DNA from: Pisaster brevispinus
Taxonomy: Eukaryota > Echinodermata > Asteroidea > Forcipulatida > Asteriidae
Direction: 5' to 3'
Assembly: GCA_023634235.1 (NCBI GenBank)
Contig: JAMKCF010000008.1
Location: forward strand, 14,227,676 to 14,291,675
DNA length: 64,000 nucleotides
The position numbers and the translations under genes were made by a program. Below are positions 1-41,700 of the stretch, piece by piece. The notes below the pieces were generated by a model. The model saw only the letters and a program-made list of their open reading frames with translations. It was not told the DNA's origin and made no database searches. The first letter of the stretch is position 1, and the number at the start of each line of letters is the position of its first letter.

Positions 1-77
1 TAAGAATTTTTATTTCAAATGAGACTTGGTTTTTTACCCCGACAAATCTTAAAGAAAGTGTAGCTCAATTAGTGGGG

Positions 78-345
78 CAAGATGGGGGAAGTATTGTGGG
101 GAATTGTGCCTTTGAAACAGGCATGTGATTTTTCAGGATTTTTCCTGGTGTCAGGATATCTTTTTAAAAACCTTTTGAGCCTTCAGATTTTCTTGAAAGA
201 AGTAAAGCAGTCACCAAAAGGGAGAAAAAAAACCAGTCTGCATTGTGTCCAAACCTGTAGTTTTGTCTTCCTGGTGATGCACAGAGTCTGTACACCTCCT
301 GAAATGTAACATCTGGGAGGTCTCGGGGGCCTAGAATAAGGATGA
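78..345. repeat. Dispersed repeat family 1, copy 1
   Basis: Shares long blocks (for example ATTGTGTCCAAACCTGTAGT and GTAACATCTGGGAGGT) with 21587-21838 and, more weakly, 56025-56225. Nature unknown. Open frames across it are not conserved between copies. Confidence 0.7.
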
Positions 346-470
346 ACCCAACCCAGGAAGCCAAGGAATGTTTACCTTCATTTAATCTCATCCCTGTTGA
401 TACAAACATGAAATTGCTGCCATTGCCTGTCATTCTACATGTACCACTACTGTTTTCCAAGGACAAACCT

Positions 471-625
471 AAGTGAGGTTTGCGGTAACACCATGTGAAA
501 ATCTCCTTTGAGTAGTGTACATTGTAGGTTCTGAAAAGAACCGGTGGTTTGAAAAGAACTGGTGGTTTTCAGAACCTACACTACTCAAAAGAGATTTTCA
601 CATGGTGTTACCGCAAACCTCACTT
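471..625. mobile_element. Hairpin element of the GTTTGYGGTAACACC family
   Basis: Near-perfect inverted repeat: the left arm from AAGTGAGGTTTGCGGTAACA mirrors the right arm ending at 625. Arms are about 62 bp with a short spacer, so the strand can fold into one hairpin. The same termini occur on longer elements at 18348-18651 and 20812-21326. Probable MITE or foldback derivative. Confidence 0.75.
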
Positions 626-942
626 AGTTAAATACTTCCACCATGCAAAGTTTCAAATCCTACTTAAGGACAAACCTGCAATAGCTCTATATACATGTAT
701 CTGAATATCTTTCTCATGACATACTCTGACTGTGTGCCAAATTCCATGCTTGTATCATCAAATGTACAATCCCATCACCTACCTGCCATACTACATTGTA
801 CATGAATTCTGGTGATCTTTGTAGCCAGCTTGTGCAAATTTTGCATGGTTTATTGTAGACCCTGTGCGACACCACTCACAAACAGGATACTTTTGCGTTT
901 ATTTTACAAATTGTGGTGGTTTTTTTTGGCGTCTTCTTCCAG

Positions 943-32397
<31,455 letters not shown>

Positions 32398-32616
32398 GAA
32401 GCACCTATTTGGGTGATGGCTGGGTGTGTACATAACACCCAATTCAGAATCCCCACCCATCTGGTCTGGGGTAACAATTTCAGTGATTACTGGGTGTTTA
32501 TGCAACACCCAATTGGAAATATCTGCCCATCTTTTTTATTGATAATATGGTATAAAGGTTTTCAACTAACCCACCTGGATATGTGTGACTATTTATAAAT
32601 CTAAGTAAACATTAAG

Positions 32617-32622
32617 AATAAA
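32617..32622 (+). promoter_or_regulatory. Candidate poly(A) signal for the ABCA-like gene
   Basis: AATAAA 220 bases after the stop codon. A second AATAAA is at 33297-33302. Which is used cannot be told from sequence. Confidence 0.5.
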
Positions 32623-33296
32623 TTTATAACAGGGTAACAGCCAAGTAGGAATATTTACCCATCTGAAAATTTCATAACAGGGTATAACATTTATTAAACT
32701 ATTGGAAACGAGTATAGCAACCGGATGTATTGCACTATGTATTCATAAACAAAATTAAACAATTTCAGATGGGAAATAAGATTTTTTTCTCTTGAAAACT
32801 AGTGGGTAAAGACTTATGCAGCACGTTTTTAATGTAATATGCACACTTTGTCATTTTAAATATATTTTGAATGTACACCACTTTATTGTAAAATAGATAT
32901 GGGGGAAAAAGGTTATATTTTAAACAGCTGATTGTGTCATGTACAAAATAAACACAGTTATTAAAATACAATATAAGGGCTTTCATTCATAAGAACAATT
33001 AACTAGATACTGAGGAATATTTTTACTCCAACTATATTTTCAACCTATATCAACTTGTCGCTCTGGAATTAAATTATAGTGTATATGTGTATTATATGTG
33101 TGTGCTTTCATCATGGAAACAATTGTTAAAGTTTACTCCAGTGTGTGATTGTATTTATGTATCAGAAAAGCTCTTTATATTCACACAGACAAGATATATA
33201 TATAAATCTTCTCTGATTGGCTTTGGCTAATCGATGGTTATTTTTAATTGGCTACTTTGGTATTCCTTCCCATCATCCTTTGCTTTCCTTTTTCCC

Positions 33297-33302
33297 AATA
33301 AA
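33297..33302 (+). promoter_or_regulatory. Alternative poly(A) signal for the ABCA-like gene
   Basis: AATAAA about 900 bases after the stop, followed by a GT-rich stretch (TGTATGTGCTTTTAGTATTT) as in cleavage-site downstream elements. Confidence 0.45.
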
Positions 33303-34064
33303 TGTATGTGCTTTTAGTATTTGTATTTTATCCATGCCTGACGAAGGTCCACCTTGGACAGAAAACTAAAGCCACCTCTCAACTGAATTTATACATACAT
33401 GTAGTTGTATGTTAAACTTATATGGTTTTGAGAGGTAATAGGTTCGGATCCAGCATCAGCCAATATTTCTTTGCTGACAATCTATTTATAGATAGATAGA
33501 TAAAATCCTAAACAGGGAAAATTAAAGTGGCCTTGACTCGAACACTGCAGGCAATATAAATTAGTAAAAGTAAGAGAAACAAACTAACGGCTGAAGTGAA
33601 CAAATGAGAAAAAGACGCATTTTTATAAGAAAGGAATATCTGAAGATTTAAGATAAGAAAGGTTTATAGAATTTAATATGTACAAGCTTTGAGATTCACA
33701 AAAGGCCGTCCATGCAAAATGTAATCCAAGAGTAGCACCAAGAGTAGCACAGCACTTCAAATTATTGTAAACAGGAACTGCAGTTGAGACAAACGAGTTG
33801 CAGTTTGGGCAAACAAACTATTGGAGCCCGGAGTTCTAAGCCTACCTGATGACTGACAACACTTTGGGAAACAAACAACGGCGTGCAAATACGAGGCTGA
33901 AGATAGTGTACATGAGATGACGAGGAATCTTGCCTATGTGTGCACATACTTGCCTAATGAGTGTGACCAAAACATACACATTATTTAAACTAGATACATA
34001 TTTTATCTGTCAGTTGAAGGTTTTATTGTTTAAAACTAATTTAATCTAGTAAGATTTGCGGAAA

Positions 34065-34290
34065 AGATTGCCGAAGGCGCAAGATGTGGGACTGGAGCTC
34101 TATCTTTTGTTGGAACTTAAAATACTCTGATATCATGGGCGCCGTTTCAGCAAGCAAATATTCTGTTGTTTTGAGAGCAATGGGCATTGTCTGCACTGTT
34201 GCATCAAAAGAGTTGCTTGCTGAAATGGCGTCCAGTGCACATTTCAGCCAGAGTTCCCCATCTTGCACCTTCGGCACTCTATAATCTCTC
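34065..34290. mobile_element. Inverted-repeat element with GCCGAAGGCGCAAGAT ends
   Basis: Left GATTGCCGAAGGCGCAAGAT pairs with right ATCTTGCACCTTCGGCACTC. An inner pair, CGCCGTTTCAGCAAGCAA/TTGCTTGCTGAAATGGCG, extends the fold. Structure is that of a MITE. Short ORFs on both strands simply reflect the palindrome. Confidence 0.75.
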
Positions 34291-35440
34291 ATGAGTTGCG
34301 GTGGTTTTAAAAAGAATCAGTGATGTAACAACTCGACATTGTGATCAGTTTGCTCCGATTGTCTTCAGGAGATGTAGTTGGTATGACTGCAAACCTTACT
34401 AGATTGTAGTCTCCACCATACAGAGTTTCCAATCCTACTCATGTCTTTTTTAAATTCCACTTCCGCTGATGACGTTTGGATTTATTTGTTTCATTATACA
34501 GCTTACAAAAGAAGAAATACTCTCAGCCACATGTACATGGTAGCTATTTAGTTATAATGATACTTGTTAACTATTTTTTTAAGGGCTAAATATCAGAAGT
34601 TTACAGCCACATACAGTGACTAGCTTTCAGTGCCTAATGGTGTATGGCATATCGTAAGTTTAAACAATATTTTCAGTCGCATAACACTATGCTAATGCCA
34701 TGTTAGTTGAATGTATAGTGCACCAGTTAGCAAGGAAGTACATGTATGCCCTCATTAATCACACACACCTCAACTTATGGGGTACTTTACACAATGGAAC
34801 AATGCTACCCCACAAGGTTTTCTTTGTTCTAGTGTGGTACCCTGCAGAGGATTTCTTCAGAAAAGGGATTAATAGAACAACAATGGAAGTACCCCGTAAC
34901 TGTCAATGTAAGGGTCTGTACTGGTGTGGGTGCAAGCGTGGGATGAAGGAATACACAGTTAACTACAAAAATAATGAAGTCTAAAAAGTCGTTCTCGTAT
35001 TTACACACAAGTGAAAGTCTGCAAGTGTTAGCACCTTGCTCTGTGGTATTAGTAGTATGGCACTTAACGGCTAATTGACCGTATTTCTTGTGTTGGTTTG
35101 CTAATTAATTATGTATGAGGTGTGATATTAGGCAGTTACTTTTCATGTGCAATGAAAGGGGAAAAAGAGGGTTGTATCAGAGTTATTTTATTTATCCAGA
35201 ATTCGTCTTTTGAAAAAGATAATTATTTGGCGACTTGTGGAGACAACTGAACAAATGTTCGCTTTTGAGCAGAAAACAGAATTGTTATGCAGAATTTTCT
35301 ATAAACTATATGAATCTTCATCTTATTATAAATAATATTATTGGAGGACAGTGTAGACTTCAATAGAACAGTATATCCTCAAAAGAGTTTATTTTGTTTT
35401 ATAAACGATGTAAACAGGTTTTAGGTATTTTTATATTGTT
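34291..35440. other. Intergenic, no feature identified
   Basis: Only short open frames (for example 34700-34984), without splice or family support. AT-rich, no recognised repeat. Confidence 0.5.
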
Positions 35441-35559
35441 GGCCGTTTTCAAAACCACGGCATGGGCTTGGGTTTGAAGCTCCGTAAGGAAAGCACAAAC
35501 TTTCTAAATAGCTGGCGGAGCCCAAGCCCAAACCCCAGCCGTGGTTTCGAAAATGCCCA
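35441..35559. mobile_element. Inverted-repeat element with GTTTTCAAAACCACGGC ends
   Basis: GGCCGTTTTCAAAACCACGG at the left mirrors CCGTGGTTTCGAAAATGCCC at the right, with inner GGGCTTGGGTTT/AAGCCCAAACCCC. Diverged relatives near 2365-2490 and 9520-9585. Confidence 0.72.
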
Positions 35560-35634
35560 TTATTATATCTTCCTCCAAGGAACCATCAAAGGTGCCTTGC
35601 ACTAGTAACCCATAGGACTGACAAAACCTTTGAA

Positions 35635-35745
35635 AAAAAACCCAGTTTTACATGTGGCAAGGAAAACCTCAAATACGAGGAAACCCAAGCAATAAGGTAG
35701 GGACTGAAAACCCAATCTACATGCAAGGTGCTGGTCTGGGATTTG
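35635..35745 (-). repeat. Partial SINE family C copy
   Basis: GGCAAGGAAAACCTCAAATA, AAACCCAAGCAATAAGGTAG and GACTGAAAACCCAATCTACA match the body of the family-C SINEs at 22.8 and 48.9 kb. Confidence 0.6.
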
Positions 35746-36488
35746 AAAGGGGAAAGACCACCATATTTGATGGAATGGTCATAGGTTGGTTGTATGGTGT
35801 GGTTTCTGGAAAACCAGAGAATGGAGAATAATTTTACTATTCCAAAAATACTTTCCACTGATGTTTTGCAGGGATAACATGAAAAACGAATCAATGGGGA
35901 TTATTGTTCACTGTTTTACCTCCAAATGTCTAACATTATATTTATTGACACACAGCAGGAATATATCATATGAAGAACTTTCCATTTGACAAAAAATGTT
36001 TTCCTTTTTTATTACATTTATCCATGAGTGATGTGCAAACAATTACATTTCATATTTTATTTTAGACAACATTTTTACAGCGGTATATATTTGTATATTT
36101 ATGTATGGTTTAAAAAAAAAAAATGTAGAAAAAGTGCCTCATTTAAGATGGTTTGGGGTGCAAAATTATAAATAGGAGATAGCTTTTAGAGTAGGCAGGT
36201 GTTAGAGACGAGTTTTAACCAGTTTGTTTTGGAAGACTCAATATAAGCAAAACCCTTCAGCAACAGGCTTATAAACTGGCCTTCTGGTTTCTGTGCATGT
36301 TGGTGGTGGTCATGTTAACATGCCATGTGTGGTGAGATGCTGTAGCAGATTGCATGTACAGGGGCAACTGTTTCACGGAGTCCATGGGGTCATAGTTCAG
36401 TAGCCCCAGTAGCCCTCTTTCGATGGATTTGTGTCTAATGCCTTCATCAAAGACCTGTTCCTTTCTCATCCTAGCCAAGATTTTAAAA

Positions 36489-37422
36489 TTCTGTAATACT
36501 GAAACTTATATGTAATTTGTGTTGCACATAACATTCTGACATATACTGCACTGTCATGAGGCTTTTCATCTCTTAACTGGGACAGTACAAATTATTAATG
36601 GCTAGGAAAAACTGCTGCTTTATGATTGAAAATAATCCTGCACGGTTAACAGAAAAAAGGGTTTTTAAACTGAAGCGAACTGGTTAAACTGGGCGTGTTA
36701 AATCATACTATTTTTAATTATCAGGGACTAATAAGGGGAAAGCTTTTGTGCAATTTTTCCCGCAAGGCTAGATAGATTTTCTATATTAACTCTCCAAACA
36801 AGCCCAAGGATTTGTAGCTTTTTAATTTCTATTTAGTAAACACTTTAAATACTAATAGATAGTTCCCAATAGACGCCATCTTTACGGGCAAATTGCATTT
36901 GGGCTTGCAGGCACTCAAATCATTGACGCAGCTGCGCTGTTTACTAACCAATCGTTAAACGAGTTTTGTGAAATGTGCGCGTGCTGCACGCCGTTCTCAC
37001 GCAAAACGCATGACTGTGTGTTCCAAATTGCCCGTAAAGATGGCCGATTTACGTCATATTACAACCTATCTATAGACCCATTGCAACGAATGCCATTGCT
37101 GAGGTCAACCAGTGGAAGCGTGCACGTAATCAAAGGTGTAGAACTCACACATGTAATTGTACTTGTACTGTAAGGAACATTTATTTCAGAACAAAAACTT
37201 AAGTCAGTACAAACTTAAGCCGTTCGGAATCAACAACTTTAGCTGGGGCTGTTGTGGCTAGATCACCACGGTAACATGTCATGCATGTGTGGACGTATAG
37301 GACACCAATAGCAACAGCTGCACCCACAAGTTCAGGATTTTTATATATGCTGGTCTTAAAGCTTGAATGCTTCATTCTGTAATACTGAAACTTATATGTA
37401 ATTTGTGTTGCACATAACATTC
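36489..37422. repeat. Exact 48-bp direct repeat flanking an 838-bp segment
   Basis: TTCTGTAATACTGAAACTTA... occurs at 36489-36536 and again at 37375-37422 with no mismatch over 48 bp. The segment between includes the inverted-repeat element 36857-37077. Confidence 0.85.
36857..37077. mobile_element. Inverted-repeat element, CGCCATCTTTACGGGCAA family, copy 2
   Basis: Left end ATAGATAGTTCCCAATAGAC then GCCATCTTTACGGGCAA; right end TTGCCCGTAAAGATGGCCG ... ACCTATCTATAG. The terminal inverted repeats give a MITE-like structure. Copies at 23993-24237 and 48799-49297. Confidence 0.78.
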
Positions 37423-37529
37423 CACTGTAATAAAATTTATGTAGTACCACTATTTTCACTTCAAATGCTGGGCTCATGTTTTTATTAATGGGTATTCTAA
37501 TGGATGTTTGTCTTGCAAAATGATCAAAT

Positions 37530-37800
37530 CATGGTCTGTGGCTGACAAGCGGTGAAGTGCAGCGGACAAAAGTTCTGATGGCCAAGTCATCAGAATGAGG
37601 TAATGAATCCTTTATCATGACAGTTGTGTCCTTGAGCAAAACACTTTACCATAATTGCTTCCCTTTAACCAGGAGTAAAGAGGAACCTTTGAAAGCATAC
37701 ATGTAGATGGTTCTTAGTTGATTCAGCTTGGTGCGCTATGGATGTACAGGCTGTATACTCCCCACCCCAAGATGCTTAAATGGTTGGTCTATGTTCCTTA
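37530..37800 (+). repeat. Diverged family-B SINE-like sequence
   Basis: CAGTTGTGTCCTTGAGCAAA then ACACTTTACCATAATTGCTT matches the family-B body. The tRNA-like head is degraded. Confidence 0.5.
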
Positions 37801-38279
37801 TACTTGGTAGATATATAAATTAATATATAAATATCCAATATTGTTATTATTTTTTTGCAAATAAGGAAGCGTCTCAAAAGTTGGAAAGGTAGGAACATTT
37901 TGATTGGATCAAATTAAAGTATTCCAGTGCGTGCTCATGAACCATTCCGTTGGACTGCTGGAAAGTGCCATTGGGCCATTTGAAATACCAACCAGTGTAT
38001 TCACTCATATAGCATTGCTCCCCTACTTCGGAACGTTCTGGCAGTCCAATGGATAGCCGCTTTGTGTCTATGGGGATATTCTTTTGTGCCTAGAAAGCGC
38101 CCGACGTTTGAGACACTCCCTAATAATCTGCACCAGAAAATAAAAAAATAAGATATAGTGTATCAAGTTTCGCCAGAGAATATTCTTGTTTGAAATGCTG
38201 AGGATTGTGTTTAACCATGTTGTACTTCTCATGCTTTTGAAAAAAAATCAATGGGTGATTCTTCAAGACAGCGTGTTTA
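37801..38279. other. Intergenic, nothing recognised
   Basis: AT-rich downstream flank of the minus-strand CCNDBP1 gene. No clear reverse-strand AATAAA close to its stop was found. Confidence 0.4.
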
Positions 38280-38451
38280 GACCTTATGCACATGACATCG
38301 TTAGAGTGGGGCGCCCTCGCCTAGAGGTCAAAAGGAGGATATTCATTGGCCAGTCATGTGCGCCGCGTGTACAAAACTGTGCGTTTCTATTGTTTTGTCA
38401 TCGGTTTACCTCTAGGATGGCGGCTTGATGATCTTGTCAATGCATAAGGTC
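38280..38451. mobile_element. Small inverted-repeat element with GACCTTATGCA ends
   Basis: GACCTTATGCACATGACATC at the left pairs with TGCATAAGGTC at the right. A second inner pair CCTAGAGGT/ACCTCTAGG gives 172 bp of MITE-like fold just downstream of the CCNDBP1 stop. Confidence 0.65.
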
Positions 38452-38613
38452 CATTGGAAAAATGTGAGCTTTCAGCATCCCCAATGTGAATCTGTGTCGG
38501 AAGAAGAAAACGTTTCTTGGGATGGATATGTCGTCCCTTGACCCTTTTTTCTCCCCATCTTTCATATAAAATATTCACAAATAGATTTACACTAAAATGA
38601 ATTAATCTAATCA

Positions 38614-38784
38614 TTATGTGTCTTCATCAGGCGTTGGTCCGGCCGTCAGCTGGGTGATCTTCTCCAGGTTGTGGTCCACAGCTTTACTGAGGAAGGTTAG
38701 CCACGTGCTATCCTCATCTTTGGTGATGTGGGACGTCTTGGCTCGGTCTAAAAGTTGTAATAGAACCTCGGCTAGCTTGTTTGC
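38614..38784 (-). CDS. CCNDBP1: CCNDBP1 exon 7 with stop
   Basis: ANKLAEVLLQLLDRAKTSHI then WLTFLSKAVDHNLEKITQLT and stop TAA (38616-38614). Matches the C-terminal helix bundle of human CCNDBP1. Acceptor cctcag. Confidence 0.95.
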   Translation of the reverse strand, partial: ANKLAEVLLQLLDRAKTSHITKDEDSTWLTFLSKAVDHNLEKITQLTAGPTPDEDT

Positions 38785-41700
38785 CTGAGGAAGAGCAAAG
38801 GAATGAGAAAGCGTTACCACAGATTTTCAATTTAAGGAAGTATAGTGGTCTGAATAAATAGGCATAAGAATCTAGAATATACATTATGGAAGAAGAGGGT
38901 TGACCCTGGTGTTTCTGGTTCATTGCAAGCATTCTCACTTGCATGTTTCTTGAGACTTCCGGCTTACAGTAAATATGGCATCCTTGGTTTCAATACTGCA
39001 AACATGAACCAAGAATTCTGGGGTTATACCTTGGTGCTTCTGGTTCGTTGGAAGCACCGAACTTTGTCTGCAGTTTTCCTCGGGCTCCTGAGCTATAAGG
39101 ATCGAGTTTGCTTTTGATGCATCCTGGGGTTCATTACCAGCAGGGATTAAACATTAGTGTTTTTGGTTAACAGCAAGCTCCCTTCTCTACAGGTTTCCTC
39201 TGGCTTCTGAGTTGAAGTAGCCTTGGTTTCATTACCATGAATATACAGTCCTGGGCCATTTTAATTTTGCAATGGGTATGTCCATTAGACAATCTTAGTC
39301 TTTTGCAATATTTTGAAGGGGTCCCCAAGGTCAAGACATGGGGCATCTAGGCCAAGACCAAGGGCTCGAGGGCCAAGACATGGGGCACCAAGGCCAGGGG
39401 TACCAATGCAAAGACCAAAGGCACCAGCCTTAGTATAACCCCAGGACTAAATATATCATAATGATACGTATGTCCAACAAGATGGTTTTGAGTAGTAACT
39501 TCTACTCACGTTCTGTCTGACATCGGCGTGTCTGATTGGTGGATACAGACACAGGACCATGTCATCAACGGCAGGGCTGATCCGCTGAGTGATCTCCCCC
39601 AGGTCATCCAGCTGTGCAGTCGATTCAGCCTCCTTCCACTGACCGTTGGTTTTCACTGTGCTGGACACCTTCTTGATGGATGATCGGGAGGCCTTGACCA
39701 GGCCTGTGCAGGGCGGGAATATTGCCTTGTCCTGTGCGCTCCAAGACTCCTGTGAATCTGTAGAGGGCGCACCAACGATCCTGTCTAAGTCCTCCCAACC
39801 ACCTTGTGATTCACCATCTGTTGCTTGAAGCTGAACAACAAAAAGGATGCAATGCATCATTGAAATCAAACAAATACCGTGATTCATGCCAAATTAACTT
39901 GTTCTAAAAGACCCTTACTATACAATGTCACTTTTTTAAATGATAAAGATGAAGAATGAACTTGACATAAAACTCTTCTTGTTCTCACACCCATCCTTCA
40001 GCACCTTCCTCATCTGATCCCCAAGGTCACCCATGCACCCTTAGGTATCAGCTCTACCTTCCAGCTGTCAGATGCATCTTGCCTATCCTCCTGCACCCCA
40101 CACTTCTGGAATGAAAGTGTCAGCCTCTCCAGCTGTGGCTCCTTCAATCACCAATCCTACACCTCACCTCCCGAGCCCACCCATACACACCAACAAAATC
40201 TGTCATCAGCGTCCTTCACCAATCCTCCTGCATCTTAGTGCCTAACTTCTTCCATTCAATTCCCATGACATTTCCCCATTCTGGCTCCATCAATCACCAA
40301 TCCTACAACTCAACCCCACCAAACATGCCATCATTTCAGTGCCTAACTTCTCCCATTCAATTCCCAGCCCAACCACACCCTCTGGATGCAAGTGTCAGCC
40401 TTTCCCCACTCTGGCTCCATCAATCACCAACCCTACACCTCAACCCCACCAAGCATGCCATCTAGTTTGTAATCACCAATCCTCCTGCACCTCAGTGTCC
40501 CACCTCTCCCATTCAATCCTAAACCAACCACACCCCACCACCCCCTGGATGGAAGTGTAACCCTCTCCACTTCTAGATCATTCAATCACCAATCCTACAC
40601 CTCCCCAAGCCCACGCATACACCCAGGATGAAGTACAGTTTGATCCTCACCTCTTCTATCTCTTCCAATGCATCCTTAACCAATCCTCCTGTCCCTCTCA
40701 TGCGGACTAAGACTGCATCTTGGTTGTTCCTGGGCAGGGTCTTGAACACATCACAGCACTCCCATACATTCCCCGTCGAGCGCAGTTGACTGTCACTACT
40801 GCAAAGACACAGAGTAGTAGAAAAAAAATACAGTAGTCACTTCTGAAAGAAACCAAGCAGAATCTGTAAGTATTCTTACTATTCTTTTTCACATTTTAGA
40901 GTAACTTAAAACGTTTTCCAATCTTGCACTATTGCCGAAATAGAATACATAAGATTGACACTGAATGAATTGAAGTGGGGCCCGTACAGTTTACTGGGAA
41001 GGCAAATGTCCACCCCGTCCCAATTGAATTGGAAGGCAAAACATTGACTGATGGATGAACAGCTTTCAAATCATGTGTTATACAAGATTACCTTTGGTAG
41101 TTGTCTTGTTTTATTTGATGTGCCAGACTTCGTATTCCTTCGATAGCTCCAATGACAGTTTGCCTTGTGCCTTTACGAAGTGTTAACCCTGATGAGAGAA
41201 TCATATTTGTTTTCATTAATCTCGATTTGGATGTTGTGGCATGTCTCAGGCTAGCTGTTAAAAGCACTGGATTCAAGCTCATGGTGTTTCCGATCAGCAG
41301 AGTGTCGGTTCGAGTCCCAGTTGTGACACTTGCGTCCTTGAGCAAGATACTTTACCATAAATGCCTTGTCCTTTAGATGGGACATTAAGCCTGAGGTTCA
41401 GTGTACTAGGGTTGGTAGTGCACGTAAAAGAACCCAGAACACTTGTCCGTCATGGAAGAGTATGGGTTAGCCCCGGTGTTTCTGGTTCCTAGAGCAAGCA
41501 CCCTTGTGTACAGGTTTCCTCAGGCTTGCGAGCTACAGTGATTAAGTTCACTTATGAGGCATCCTTGGTTTCATTACCAGAAATATATTATAATAATAAT
41601 AGTAATTATAATAGCAGTCGAGCGCACTGAACCCAGTTCTGCAGCAGCAGTAGGGTTCGAATCCCCACTTGGACAACCATGGTGCTTTCATTTAACCCTT

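Larger units (their letters stand above)
32398..34064. other. 3' flank of the ABCA-like gene; no gene seen
   Basis: AT-rich. 32404-32535 contains two diverged copies of a unit with TGGGTG...AACACCCAATT. The sequence CTGACGAAGGTCCACCTTGG at about 33340 looks like a dispersed-repeat remnant. No splice-supported coding sequence was found on either strand. Confidence 0.6.

Noticed and set aside
82..466. ORFs on both strands at the left edge as an upstream ABCA exon
   Set aside because: Sequence recurs at 21.6 and 56.0 kb as a dispersed repeat, and neither frame resembles the expected transmembrane segment.
34700..34984. 94-aa plus-strand ORF in the intergenic region
   Set aside because: No recognisable motif, no conserved splice context and ordinary AT-rich composition.
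36489..37422. LTR retrotransposon with 48-bp LTRs
   Set aside because: LTRs are far longer and begin TG...CA; the interior has no gag/pol or primer-binding site.
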